Shown: in pieces, positions 50,581 through 59,452 of the stretch | How positions within the stretch are numbered: the stretch's first letter is position 1 | Layout of the letters: the number at the start of each line of letters is the position of its first letter | Source of the DNA: Deltaproteobacteria bacterium | Lineage (GTDB): Bacteria > Lernaellota > Lernaellaia > JACKCT01 | NCBI GenBank assembly: GCA_020845895.1 | Contig: JADLEX010000060.1 | Location: forward strand, 1 to 64,000 | Reading direction: 5' to 3' | Length of the DNA: 64,000 nt | The notes under the pieces: generated by a model | Seen by the model: only the letters and a program-made list of their open reading frames with translations | Database searches by the model: none | Told to the model about the DNA's origin: nothing | Translations under genes and position numbers: made by a program

Positions 50581-52297
50581 CGTCGATCGCATCGAATCGC
50601 CGCGGATTCCGGTCGCACATTTCGCGTGGGTCTTCGCCGTCGCGGCGACGGTATGGGCGATTTTCTTCTGGGCGAACTTTCACGCGCTCACGGCGCCCGA
50701 TTCGCTCAAATACGCTCAGGCCGCGCGCAATTTCCTGCGCGGCGACGGCTTCGCCATCGAAATGCGTCACGCGTCGGATTTCGCGCTTTACGCCGACGGC
50801 GACCGCATGGAGCGCATCGCTGTCGCGCACCGGTTTGGGTACTTCATCGCGCCCGCGTGGACGGCTCTGTGGTTCGCCCTGCTGGGCGAGGAGGATTGGG
50901 TCGCGGCATTCGCGACGGGCTGGTGGTACGTCCTCGCCGTTCCGTTGATGTTCGCGCTCGCGCGCGAGATCGCTCCGAGGAGCGCGTGGCTCGCCACGCT
51001 CTTTTTCGCCCTTCACGCGGGCGTGCTCGCGCTCTCGGTTTCGGGCCTCACCGAGCCGGCGTACCTCGCGGGCGTCATTGCCTCGATGTACGGCCTCGCC
51101 CGCGCACGACGCGATTTCGCGGGCGTTCTCGTCGCGGCAGTCGCCCTCGCCGTCACGTGGTACACGCGCGACCTCGCCCGCGTCTTCGTCGGCGTCGCGC
51201 TCGTCGGTGCGCCGTTTCTGATCTCGCCGGGCAAGGTGAAGCGATGGGCGACGCTCATCGTCCTGACGTGCGTGATGGTCGCCGCGCTCGGTCAGGTCGA
51301 GCAGCGTCTGAATCGCGTCACTTACCCGCCCGGCACGCGCGGCGGCCACCTCGACGTCGCCGCGGAGCTGCGTTCGCTCGAACCGGCGCCGACGCGCCTG
51401 GGCCGATGGCTCGATCGCTACGGACGCATGACCGTCACGCAGTTCACCGAGGCGTTCCCCGGCCACAGCCGCGAACGCACTCTTGATCCCGTGCGCGAAT
51501 CGGATGTCTACGGCAGAGACCCCGGCCTCATCCGGCGCAAGTGGGCGACGAACTTGCGTCTCACCATGCGTCACATCTTTATCGGGGCATTCGGGCCCGT
51601 GCTCGTCCTCGCCTTCCTCGGTTTCGCCGCGTTTGCGCGAAAGGCCGATGGTGGTGCGCGCATTTTTTACGGCTGGTCGCTCGTCGTGCTGGCGGCGCAC
51701 GCTGCCGTGTGCGTGCTGATGCTGTCGATGTCGCGCTACCTGCTCGCGGCACTGCCGCTCGCTTGCGTCTTCGCGGCCGAGTTCGTGGCGCGCGTTCGCG
51801 AGGCGTGGAAAGGCACCGCCCCCATCGTTCGCGACGCCTCGGTCGGTGCGCTTGCCTTCGCTTGCCTGTATCCGTTTTCCTTCGCGACACTGGTTCCGCA
51901 GCTCGCGCCGCTGGCCGGCGACGAGGTACGGGAGCTGCGCGAGGTCAGCCCCGAGGCGCTTGTTGCCTTCGAGGAGTTTCTGAAAACCAACACCACGCGC
52001 GACGAGGTGGTCGTCTGCGATGTGCCCTGGGTCAGCATGTGGCGCGGCGACCGCACCTCGATCTGGCTGCCGCTGAATCCGGAACAACTCATCGTCCTCG
52101 CCCGCCGCGTCGACGTGGACGCTGTCGTCATCACGTTCCAGACGCGCGAGGACATGAGCGCATGGCGAGAGTGGTTACGCGGGTTCGCCGAGGCGCCCGG
52201 TGGCGCGCGCGACGGATGGCGGATTGCGGCGGCATTGCGTCAAGGGCCGACCACGGTGTATCTGCTGCGCCCGGACGACATGTCGGGCACCCCCTGA
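50573..52297 (+). CDS. membrane glycosyltransferase, GT39/ArnT-like
   Basis: A 574-residue polytopic membrane protein with about ten hydrophobic helices. An early periplasmic loop carries acidic residues (LTAPDSLKYAQAARNFLRGD), as in polyprenyl-phosphate-dependent GT-C enzymes such as ArnT. The C-terminal 120 residues are soluble and periplasmic in this model. It probably transfers a sugar from a lipid carrier outside the inner membrane. ATG 50573 overlaps the preceding stop by 8 bases. Confidence 0.7.
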   Translation: MADVDRIESPRIPVAHFAWVFAVAATVWAIFFWANFHALTAPDSLKYAQAARNFLRGDGFAIEMRHASDFALYADGDRMERIAVAHRFGYFIAPAWTALWFALLGEEDWVAAFATGWWYVLAVPLMFALAREIAPRSAWLATLFFALHAGVLALSVSGLTEPAYLAGVIASMYGLARARRDFAGVLVAAVALAVTWYTRDLARVFVGVALVGAPFLISPGKVKRWATLIVLTCVMVAALGQVEQRLNRVTYPPGTRGGHLDVAAELRSLEPAPTRLGRWLDRYGRMTVTQFTEAFPGHSRERTLDPVRESDVYGRDPGLIRRKWATNLRLTMRHIFIGAFGPVLVLAFLGFAAFARKADGGARIFYGWSLVVLAAHAAVCVLMLSMSRYLLAALPLACVFAAEFVARVREAWKGTAPIVRDASVGALAFACLYPFSFATLVPQLAPLAGDEVRELREVSPEALVAFEEFLKTNTTRDEVVVCDVPWVSMWRGDRTSIWLPLNPEQLIVLARRVDVDAVVITFQTREDMSAWREWLRGFAEAPGGARDGWRIAAALRQGPTTVYLLRPDDMSGTP

Positions 52298-52335
52298 CCA
52301 CGCGAGGGGAGTCCCCGCCATCGCGGAGAGTGCGT

Positions 52336-53496
52336 TTGCGCCCGTCAGATTACGAACTCGTCGAGCCCCGCTTTCGCCGCGCGCTGTGCGTGATCGACGC
52401 GCTAGGCGCGGCCACGTGGGGGTTGCGGGGGCTCTTCGCGCCTCGACGGCGAATCGACCCCGACGAGATCCGCCGCATCCTTGTGCTCGGCACCTACGGC
52501 CTCGGCGACGCGATCCTCGCCACGGGATGTTGGCGCGCGCTGCGCGATCGATTCCCGAACGCGATCATCGACGCCATGTCGAGCCCGCGCAGCGACGTGT
52601 TGGTGCGGATGCTGCCGTATTTCGATTCGGTCACGATATTCGACAATCCCGTCTACCGCGTGCGCGAGAGCAAGCCGGGCAACTGGGCGGCGGCGCGATC
52701 CGCGATTCGCGCACTTCGCGCGCGGCGCTACGACCTGTGCCTCGACGTCATCGGGGATCTGCCGAACTGCGCCCTCGCCGCGGCGACCGGCGCGCGCATT
52801 CGCATCGCCCATCCCACCATGGGCGGCGGCTTCTTTCTCACGCACCCCGTTGCGCGCGATACCGCGAACACGCACCAGCGCGCGATCCTCGCCGAAACGC
52901 TCGCACCACTGGGCATCGACGCGCGGGCGCATTCGATGGAGCTGCCCGTTTCTGAAGCCGACTTGGCCGAGGCGCATCATGTGATCGCGGAGCGCATCGA
53001 CGGACCGTGGGCGGCGATTTCCCCCGGCGCGCTGACGTCCGCGAAGACGTGGCCGGCCGAGCGGTTCGCGGCGCTCGCGGCGCGACTGAAGGAACGATTC
53101 GGCTGGTCGTCGATCCTGCTCGGTGCGCCGTCGGAGAAGGACCTCGGCACGCGTATCGCCGACGCATCGCACGGTGCGGCGGTGAGCCTATGTGGCGAGT
53201 TGGCGCTGGGCACGGTGTTCGGCGCGATCGCGCAGGCGCGCGTCTTCGTCGGCAACGACAGCGGGCTGACGCACGCGGCGGTCGCGCTCGACGTCCCCGC
53301 GGTGCAGCTCTTCGGGCCCGGCCTGCCGGATCGTTTCGGACACCGCGATGCGCGCCGCGAGATCCTATTCGACAATGACTGCCGGTTTCACCCGTGCTCC
53401 ACGTTTCGGTGCAAGGTGCCCGACGCGTGGTGCATGGAGCGACTCCACGTGGACGCGGCGGCGGACGCCGTCGCACGCGTGACGGGCGCCGCATGA
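52336..53496 (+). CDS. glycosyltransferase family 9 (heptosyltransferase-like)
   Basis: A GT-B enzyme with the GT9 landmarks RRILVLGTYGLGDAILATGC at the N-terminus, ISPGALTSAKTWPAERFAAL in the nucleotide-binding half and VFVGNDSGLTHAAVALDVPAVQLFGP. GT9 members add heptose or related sugars to LPS core. The start is unclear: TTG 52336 lies 6 bases after GGAGAG, and GTG 52330 is in frame. A Cys-containing tail (FHPCSTFRCKVPDAWCMERL) is typical of this family. The stop overlaps the next gene (ATGA). Confidence 0.88.
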   Translation: MRPSDYELVEPRFRRALCVIDALGAATWGLRGLFAPRRRIDPDEIRRILVLGTYGLGDAILATGCWRALRDRFPNAIIDAMSSPRSDVLVRMLPYFDSVTIFDNPVYRVRESKPGNWAAARSAIRALRARRYDLCLDVIGDLPNCALAAATGARIRIAHPTMGGGFFLTHPVARDTANTHQRAILAETLAPLGIDARAHSMELPVSEADLAEAHHVIAERIDGPWAAISPGALTSAKTWPAERFAALAARLKERFGWSSILLGAPSEKDLGTRIADASHGAAVSLCGELALGTVFGAIAQARVFVGNDSGLTHAAVALDVPAVQLFGPGLPDRFGHRDARREILFDNDCRFHPCSTFRCKVPDAWCMERLHVDAAADAVARVTGAA

Positions 53497-54677
53497 GCGA
53501 GCGCCTTCTCTACGTCGTGCTCGGCAACGGGATCTACCGCAGCCCCATCAAAACCAGCAAACAGATGGTGGCGCGGTCGCTGGCGCGGTCGAACGACGTG
53601 CTCTACGTCGAGCCCGCGCCGCTCACGCTCGACCCGCTCGTCAAGCCCGCCGAGCGTTCGCGTTACTTCGAGTATCGGCACGGGATTCAGGACCTCGGTC
53701 CCGGCGAGCCGAAGCTGCTCGTCCCGCCGCCGTTTCGTCAAGCGATGGACACGCGATGGGAGTTTCTCGACCGATGGAACCAGCGTCGTTTCGGCCGATA
53801 CATTCGCGAGGCGATCCGCGCGTTCAAATACGACCGGCTCGTGCTGATCAGTTTCGGCTACAACGCGGCGATCATCGCGGACGAACTGCGGCCCGACGTG
53901 TTCGCGTATTACTGCGTGGACATCCACAGCGAGCTTCGCATTCCGTATGCCAAGGCTGAAACGGTCGACCGCGTCGAGGCACAAACGGTGGCCCGCGCCG
54001 ACCTCGTCTTCGCGATTTCCAAACCGCTCGCCGAGCGCCTGCGCGCGCGGCATGGGTGCGTAATCCACGCCCCGCACGGCGTCGAGTCGGCCCTCTTTGC
54101 ACGTACCGCCGAAGCCGGACCGATTCACGCCAATCTCGCGTCGATCCCCACGCCGCGACTCGGGTTCGTCGGCGTTCTCGCGCACTGGCTCGACTATGAA
54201 CTCCTGACAGGCATCGCCCGCGTGCGCCCCGACTGGCATCTGTGCCTGATCGGCCCCGTCGGCCCGCACGTAAACATCTCACCGCTCCGCGAATACCCCA
54301 ACGTCCATCTGCTCGGCCAACGCGACCGCGACGAGTTGCCCGCGTTTCTGCGCGGGTTCGACGTCTGTCTCGTGCCCTTTCTCGTGAACGAACTGACCGT
54401 CAATTCCAGCCCACTCAAGGCGTACGAGTACGTCGCCGCGGGACGCCCGGTGGTGTCATCGCGCCTGCCCGAACTCGCCGACCACGCGCCGCCGATTCGT
54501 ATCGCGGACGGGCTTGACGGATGGATACGCGAGATCGACCGTGCGTTGCGCGAATGGACCGCCGAGGACGCCGCGCGCAGCGTGGCGCTCGGCGCGACAC
54601 TTTCGTGGGACGGTCGCGTCGACCGCGCCCTGGCGCGCATCCGCGAGTTTCTCAACACACGCAGCATCACGGAGTGA
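53493..54677 (+). CDS. glycosyltransferase, GT4-like
   Basis: A 394-residue GT-B enzyme. The donor half has VGVLAHWLDYELLTGIAR, LCLIGPVGPH, NVHLLGQRDRDELPAFLRGF and FLVNELTVNSSPLKAYEYVAAGRPVVS, the C-terminal EX7E-like region of GT4 enzymes. The N-terminal half has the usual acceptor-binding Rossmann pattern. It is coupled to the GT9 gene by an ATGA overlap and followed by a second deacetylase after 3 bases. Confidence 0.85.
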   Translation: MSERLLYVVLGNGIYRSPIKTSKQMVARSLARSNDVLYVEPAPLTLDPLVKPAERSRYFEYRHGIQDLGPGEPKLLVPPPFRQAMDTRWEFLDRWNQRRFGRYIREAIRAFKYDRLVLISFGYNAAIIADELRPDVFAYYCVDIHSELRIPYAKAETVDRVEAQTVARADLVFAISKPLAERLRARHGCVIHAPHGVESALFARTAEAGPIHANLASIPTPRLGFVGVLAHWLDYELLTGIARVRPDWHLCLIGPVGPHVNISPLREYPNVHLLGQRDRDELPAFLRGFDVCLVPFLVNELTVNSSPLKAYEYVAAGRPVVSSRLPELADHAPPIRIADGLDGWIREIDRALREWTAEDAARSVALGATLSWDGRVDRALARIREFLNTRSITE

Positions 54678-54680
54678 ACG

Positions 54681-55472
54681 ATGCCCGGCCCCGTTCTCGT
54701 GCTCACCGCTCATGCCGACGATTCCGAATTCTTTTGCGGCGGGACCATGGCGAAATTCGCCGCCGAGGGCCGCGAGGTCTACGAAGTGATCGCAACCGAT
54801 AACGGGCGCGGCAGCTTCGATCTCGACACCTCGACCCTCGTCACGCAAAGCCGCGACGTGGAGGCGCGCGAGGCGGCGCGCGTCATCGGCAAGAAGGACA
54901 TCTTCTTCCTCGGCTACCCCGACGGATTTCTCGGCGACACACCGCTCAACATCCTGCGAGAGCAGTTCATGCGCTTCATTCGCCGAATCCGACCCGCGAC
55001 GCTCATGACATTCGACCCGTGGGCGCCCTACGAGACGCACCCCGATCACCGCGCCGTGGCTATGGCCGCGGTCGAGGCGTACGGCTTCGCGAACATGCCG
55101 CTCTTCCACCCCGAGCACCGCGAAGCCGGGCTCGCGCCGCACGTCCCGGCCGAGTTGTTCCTCTTCGCCAAGCATCCGACGAACGTGAACCGCGTCGAGG
55201 ACATCGGCCCGTACGTGACGACGAAGATCGACGCCCTGTGCGCGCACCACAGCCAGATGCGCCTGATGATTCAGGATCTTCGCCAGTCGATGGCCGCGAC
55301 GGGCGACGATCCCGACACGGTACCCCTGCTCGATCCCGACAACTACCGCCCCGCGATCGAGATGTTCGTGCGTTCGTGGGGCGAGCGCGTCGGCGCGGGC
55401 CACGGCCTCGAATACGCCGAGGAATTTCGTTACGAGCGCCAGGGCGATCTGATCCGCCAGATCATGGGGTAG
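54681..55472 (+). CDS. PIG-L/LmbE-family deacetylase (second copy)
   Basis: A 263-residue deacetylase-fold protein. The metal motif reads LTAHADDSEFFCGGTM (AHADD in place of AHPDD) and YETHPDHRAVAMAAVEA gives the later ligands. The sequence differs markedly from the copy at 46232, so the two probably act on different sugars. It is the last gene of the glycan run. The 236-base gap after it holds two copies of a GC-rich repeat. Confidence 0.85.
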   Translation: MPGPVLVLTAHADDSEFFCGGTMAKFAAEGREVYEVIATDNGRGSFDLDTSTLVTQSRDVEAREAARVIGKKDIFFLGYPDGFLGDTPLNILREQFMRFIRRIRPATLMTFDPWAPYETHPDHRAVAMAAVEAYGFANMPLFHPEHREAGLAPHVPAELFLFAKHPTNVNRVEDIGPYVTTKIDALCAHHSQMRLMIQDLRQSMAATGDDPDTVPLLDPDNYRPAIEMFVRSWGERVGAGHGLEYAEEFRYERQGDLIRQIMG

Positions 55473-55492
55473 GCGCCCGCACCGCCCGCAAC

Positions 55493-55520
55493 GCCCGCGC
55501 GCCGGCGCTTGCGGCACGGA
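55493..55520 (+). repeat. GC-rich direct repeat, copy 1
   Basis: The sequence CCCGCGCGCCGGCGCTTGCG and a few following bases recur at 55600-55627 with about three differences in 28. It lies between the last glycan gene and the TetR gene. Confidence 0.5.
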
Positions 55521-55599
55521 CAACGCACCGCTTCGCCCGTCAGTGCCGCAAACGAAGTCCCGAGTGCATCCGAGGGACGATAGTGCGCGGGCAAGCAAC

Positions 55600-55627
55600 A
55601 CCCGCGCGCTGGCGCTCGCGGCACCGA
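55600..55627 (+). repeat. GC-rich direct repeat, copy 2
   Basis: Second copy (CCCGCGCGCTGGCGCTCGCG and following), about 107 bases after the first. No gene is credible in 55473-55708. Confidence 0.5.
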
Positions 55628-55708
55628 CGTCGCAACTTCGCAATCCTCACTTGACTTCGCTCCCGGTGCGGCGCTCACTACCGAAAGGTCTTCCTCAAGG
55701 GGCCTTTC

Positions 55709-56332
55709 ATGGCTCGAAATCACGATCCCGAGGCAACGCGAACGGCGATTCTGGAGGCCGCGGAGCGGCTGTTCGCCGAACGGGGATTTTCCGCCACGTC
55801 GATGTCCGACATCGCGGACGCGTCGGGCGTGACCAAGAGCCTGATCCACCACCATTTCCAGTCGAAGCGCAAACTCTGGCAGGACGTGAAATATCGGCGG
55901 TTTGCCCGCGACTACGCCGGCGTGCAGATGAACCTGCTGACGAATCCTCCGGGCGGCGACACGATCGGGATGATGCGCGCTTCGATCGGCGAATACTTCG
56001 GGTTTCTGCGCCACAATCCTCGTTTCGTGCGCCTGATTTCGTGGATCATCATGGAGGGGCACGCCGAACTCGAACAGGAGCGCGGCCCCGATGAGGAACT
56101 TCTGAAGATCGGCGCAGGGCGGATTCGCGAAGCGCAGGAACGCGGAGAGGTCCGAGCCGATATCGAACCGGCGTTCGTCATCACCGCACTGCTCGCGCTG
56201 TGCCTGCACTGGTTCGAAAGCGAATCGTTCTTCAAGAGTCAAATCGACTACGGCGACGCGACAAACCTTCACGAGCGCTATCTCGATCATATTCAGAAGA
56301 TTGTCTTCGAGGGCATCCTGCCGCGCCCGTGA
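55709..56332 (+). CDS. TetR-family transcriptional regulator
   Basis: A 207-residue repressor. The helix-turn-helix is typical: AILEAAERLFAERGFSATSM, SDIADASGVTKSLIHHHFQS, KRKLW. The C-terminal ligand-binding part is all helical. GAAAGG and CCTTTC flank the bases just before its ATG (55683-55708) and could be an operator half-pair. It precedes the CoA-transferase/GNAT gene by 30 bases and likely controls it, perhaps in response to an acyl-CoA. Confidence 0.9.
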   Translation: MARNHDPEATRTAILEAAERLFAERGFSATSMSDIADASGVTKSLIHHHFQSKRKLWQDVKYRRFARDYAGVQMNLLTNPPGGDTIGMMRASIGEYFGFLRHNPRFVRLISWIIMEGHAELEQERGPDEELLKIGAGRIREAQERGEVRADIEPAFVITALLALCLHWFESESFFKSQIDYGDATNLHERYLDHIQKIVFEGILPRP

Positions 56333-56362
56333 CGCGCGGACCGCCGAACCTCCGGAGCCGAC

Positions 56363-58270
56363 ATGAATCGCCCCCACGATCGCGCCGAAACGTGGCGCGC
56401 CAAGGTCGTCGAACCCCGCGACGTGCTCGATCGCATCGAGCCGGGCATGAGCGTGTTCCTCTCGACCGGCGTCGCCGAGCCCCGGCGCATTCTGCGAAGC
56501 CTGCTCGAGTCGCAGGCGTCCAACCTGCAAGACCTGGAACTCGTGCAGATCGCCAGCTTCGGCGAGGCCCTGCGCCCGAGCCCCACGCCGTGGTCGAAGT
56601 TTCGGCTCAAGACCTTTTTCGCGGGCTGGGTGGCGAGCGACGCCATCACCACGGGCCGCGTGGACCTCGTGCCGAGCCCGTTCTCGCGCATCCCCCGGTT
56701 GATCCGCGCCGGAATGATGCGCGTGGATATGGCCGTCATCCAGATCTCGGCGCCCGACGAGGACGGCTACGCGAGCCTTGGCGTCTCGGTCGATGCCGCG
56801 CGCGAGGCGATGCGCGCCGCGCGATACCGCGTCGGCGAGATTTCGAGCCGCGTACCGCGCACGCTGGGAGACACGTTCGTGCATGTGCGCGATTTCGACG
56901 CGCTCGTCATGTCGGACGAGGAGCCGATCACCTGGGGTCGGTGGGATGTGGACGAGGCGATGGAAAAGGTCGCCGTCAACGTCGCATCCCTCATCGACGA
57001 CGGGTCGTGCGTCGCGTTTTCGCTCGGTCCGCTTTTCGAGGCGCTCTCGCGGCAGCTTGTGCGCAAGTCCGACCTCGGCGTGCACTCGCCGCTGTTCACT
57101 GACGCGCTCATGGATCTGGTGCAAAGCGGCGCGGTGACCAACCGACAAAAGGCGACATTTCGCGGCAAGTGCCTGACAAGCTACGCCATGGGCACGCGGG
57201 CGCTGATGGACTGGCTCGACCGCAACCCGCTCGTCGAATTCCAGAGCGTCGAGGTCGTCACGGCGCCCGAGCAGATCGCGCTCAACGACCGGTTCGTCGC
57301 GGTGATGTCGGCGCGCAAGATCGACCTGACGGGGCGCGTGGCGCTGCATTTCGGCAAGAGCAACGTGGCCGTCGGGCCGGTGGAGGCGCTGGAGCTGTTC
57401 ACCGGGGCGTCGCTGTCGCGCAACGGCCGGACGGTCTTCGGACTGCCGAGCCGAAACCTGCGGGGCGAACCGAATATTGTGCTGTCGGTGGAGGAACTAC
57501 CCAACCCATTTCCGTACCGCGAACTCATCGACGACATCGCGACCGAATGGGGCGTGGCGTCGCTCACCGGGCGGACGGTGCGCGAACGGGCCCAGGCGAT
57601 CATCGACATCGCGCACCCGGACGACCGCGAGCGTCTCGTTCAGACCGCCAAGGACGCGCACATCCTTTATCCGGATCAGATTTTTCTCGCGGACGCCGGT
57701 CATCTCTACCCTTCCGACCTCGCCTGTACGCACGTCTTCAAGGGCGGCGTGCGCGTCGCGTTTCGGGCGATCAAGCCGTCGGACGAAGAGGAGATGCGCC
57801 GCCTGTTCTACCGGTTCTCGGATCAGGCGGTTTACTATCGGTATTTCAGCCCGATCACGACGATGCCCCACACGAAGATGCAGACCTACGTCAACGTCGA
57901 TTACCGGCGCACCATGTCGATCGTCGGCTTTCTCGACGACGGCAGCGGCCGCCTCATCGCCGAAGGCCGATACGTGCACGGGAAAACGCGCCCGTTTCCC
58001 GACGTGGCGTTCGTCGTGGACGAGGAATATCAGGGGCGCGGGATCGCCACCTTTCTGTTCTACCTTCTGGTCCAGGCGGCACGGGAGCGCGGGGCGCGGG
58101 GGTTTTCGGCGGACGTGCTGGCAACGAACAAGGCGATGATGAAGGTGTTCGAACGTTCGCCGTTTCCCATCGAGGCTCGCGTGGATTCGGGCGTTTACGA
58201 GCTGACGATCCCCTTCGACGATCCGAAAACCGGCGCTTCGGTAGGGGGAATCCGCTTCGTCCGGTCGTGA
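56363..58270 (+). CDS. acetyl-CoA hydrolase/transferase-like protein fused to GNAT domain
   Basis: A 635-residue fusion. Residues 1-430 follow the acetyl-CoA hydrolase/transferase family (MSVFLSTGVAEPRRIL, AVIQISAPDEDGYASLGVSV, DDGSCVAFSLGPL, SARKIDLTGRV). Residues 460-620 are a GNAT domain (AFRAIKPSDEEEMRRLFYRF, YQGRGIATFLFYLLVQAA). The catalytic Glu expected after DLTGQVN in CoA-transferases is not seen: the segment reads DLTGRVALHFGKSN. The fused family is known in environmental bacteria. The protein may be an acyl-transfer regulator rather than a CoA-transferase. Confidence 0.82.
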   Translation: MNRPHDRAETWRAKVVEPRDVLDRIEPGMSVFLSTGVAEPRRILRSLLESQASNLQDLELVQIASFGEALRPSPTPWSKFRLKTFFAGWVASDAITTGRVDLVPSPFSRIPRLIRAGMMRVDMAVIQISAPDEDGYASLGVSVDAAREAMRAARYRVGEISSRVPRTLGDTFVHVRDFDALVMSDEEPITWGRWDVDEAMEKVAVNVASLIDDGSCVAFSLGPLFEALSRQLVRKSDLGVHSPLFTDALMDLVQSGAVTNRQKATFRGKCLTSYAMGTRALMDWLDRNPLVEFQSVEVVTAPEQIALNDRFVAVMSARKIDLTGRVALHFGKSNVAVGPVEALELFTGASLSRNGRTVFGLPSRNLRGEPNIVLSVEELPNPFPYRELIDDIATEWGVASLTGRTVRERAQAIIDIAHPDDRERLVQTAKDAHILYPDQIFLADAGHLYPSDLACTHVFKGGVRVAFRAIKPSDEEEMRRLFYRFSDQAVYYRYFSPITTMPHTKMQTYVNVDYRRTMSIVGFLDDGSGRLIAEGRYVHGKTRPFPDVAFVVDEEYQGRGIATFLFYLLVQAARERGARGFSADVLATNKAMMKVFERSPFPIEARVDSGVYELTIPFDDPKTGASVGGIRFVRS

Positions 58271-58378
58271 GCGAAAAGCCCTTCGTTGCTTGACGGTAGG
58301 GGGTTTTTTCGTTATGAGTCACGTCGATTTGATCACGTCCAGGCTCCCTCGCGTGGCGGATTTCGTTGGAGCGTGCTG

Positions 58379-59452
58379 TTGAATTACCGGCTGGGCGCCT
58401 TTTGTCTCTCCCTGCTGCTTCTGGCCGGTGCCGGAGCCGCGCACGCGGAGATCACTGTCACCATTACGGGGATTGTCCCGGTCGACGGCCACGTCGGTGC
58501 GGGCGAAACCGCGACCATCGCCTGGAAAATCGAGGGCGGCAGCACCTCTGGCACCTATGAGGTCGTGGTCGGCGGCGACGGCACGCCCGACACCGGCGAA
58601 CAGGTCACCGACGACAACGGCAGCGGATCCTTCACCGGCACCGCCACCGGCACCACACAGATTTCGGCCGATCAGGATCTGGGCGAAGACGGCGAATACG
58701 TCATTTACGTCGTTGCGGTAAACAGCTCGGACGAGGCCGACTACGGCTCGGCCAGCACGACCATCACCTACGACACGCCGCCCGAGTCCGTGACCGGCGT
58801 CTCGGCGGGCAGCGGTGACCAGCGGGTTTTCGTGACGTGGGCCGCCCACGAAGACGAGGACATCGACCACTACATCGTTTACTACGGAAACAGCTCCGGT
58901 TCGGACAAGGAAGACTACATCGGCGCGGACGCCTCGGAGGGCACGAGCCCCATCGATGTGGGCAATGTGACCGAGGCGCTGCTCTCGGGCCTGTCGAACA
59001 ACGTGAAGTATTACATGCGCGTCTCGGCGGTCGACACCTCCGGCACCGAGAGCCCGCTTTCGGTCGAGGTCTCGGCCACGCCGACCGACGCCCAAGGTGC
59101 GGCGGACCTGTCCGAAGACACCGACGGGTGTTTCATCGCCACCGCGGCGTTCGGTTCGTACGATCACGCGCGCGTGAAAACGCTGCGCGCATTTCGCGAC
59201 GATGTGCTCAAGAAGACCGCGTGGGGCCGCGCGTTCGTCGCGGCATACTATCGCGTGAGCCCGCCCATCGCCGAGCACGTTGCGGCGCATCCCGCCCTGC
59301 GTTTCGCGGTGCGCGCCGCGCTCGTTCCGGTCGCGTTCGCGGCGGACGTCCTGATGTCCGGACACGCGTCGATCATCGCCTCGGCGCTCGGCATGGCCGT
59401 GCTGGGCGCGTTCATGCGGCTGCGCCCGGGCCGCCGGGGGGATCGCGCATGA
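58379..59452 (+). CDS. exported fibronectin-III protein with CFI-box-like C-terminus
   Basis: A 357-residue protein. A signal peptide (LGAFCLSLLLLAGAGAAHAE) precedes two beta-sandwich regions. The second (about 145-240, SVTGVSAGSGDQRVFVTWAA ... SPLSVEVSATPT) is a fibronectin-III domain. The C-terminus carries DTDGCFIATAAFGSYDHARV, then LRAFRDDVLKKTAWGRAFV and YYRVSPPIAEHV, the CFI-box-type C-terminal domain. A hydrophobic helix and a basic tail (RPGRRGDRA) follow. This layout suggests a sorting or anchoring signal. TTG 58379 follows GGAG. The stop overlaps the beta-barrel gene (ATGA). Confidence 0.75.
   Translation: MNYRLGAFCLSLLLLAGAGAAHAEITVTITGIVPVDGHVGAGETATIAWKIEGGSTSGTYEVVVGGDGTPDTGEQVTDDNGSGSFTGTATGTTQISADQDLGEDGEYVIYVVAVNSSDEADYGSASTTITYDTPPESVTGVSAGSGDQRVFVTWAAHEDEDIDHYIVYYGNSSGSDKEDYIGADASEGTSPIDVGNVTEALLSGLSNNVKYYMRVSAVDTSGTESPLSVEVSATPTDAQGAADLSEDTDGCFIATAAFGSYDHARVKTLRAFRDDVLKKTAWGRAFVAAYYRVSPPIAEHVAAHPALRFAVRAALVPVAFAADVLMSGHASIIASALGMAVLGAFMRLRPGRRGDRA

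Noticed and set aside
58271-58315. Terminator after the CoA-transferase/GNAT gene
   Set aside because: There is a run of six T after a G tract, but the pairing of the upstream arm is imperfect, so I do not call it.
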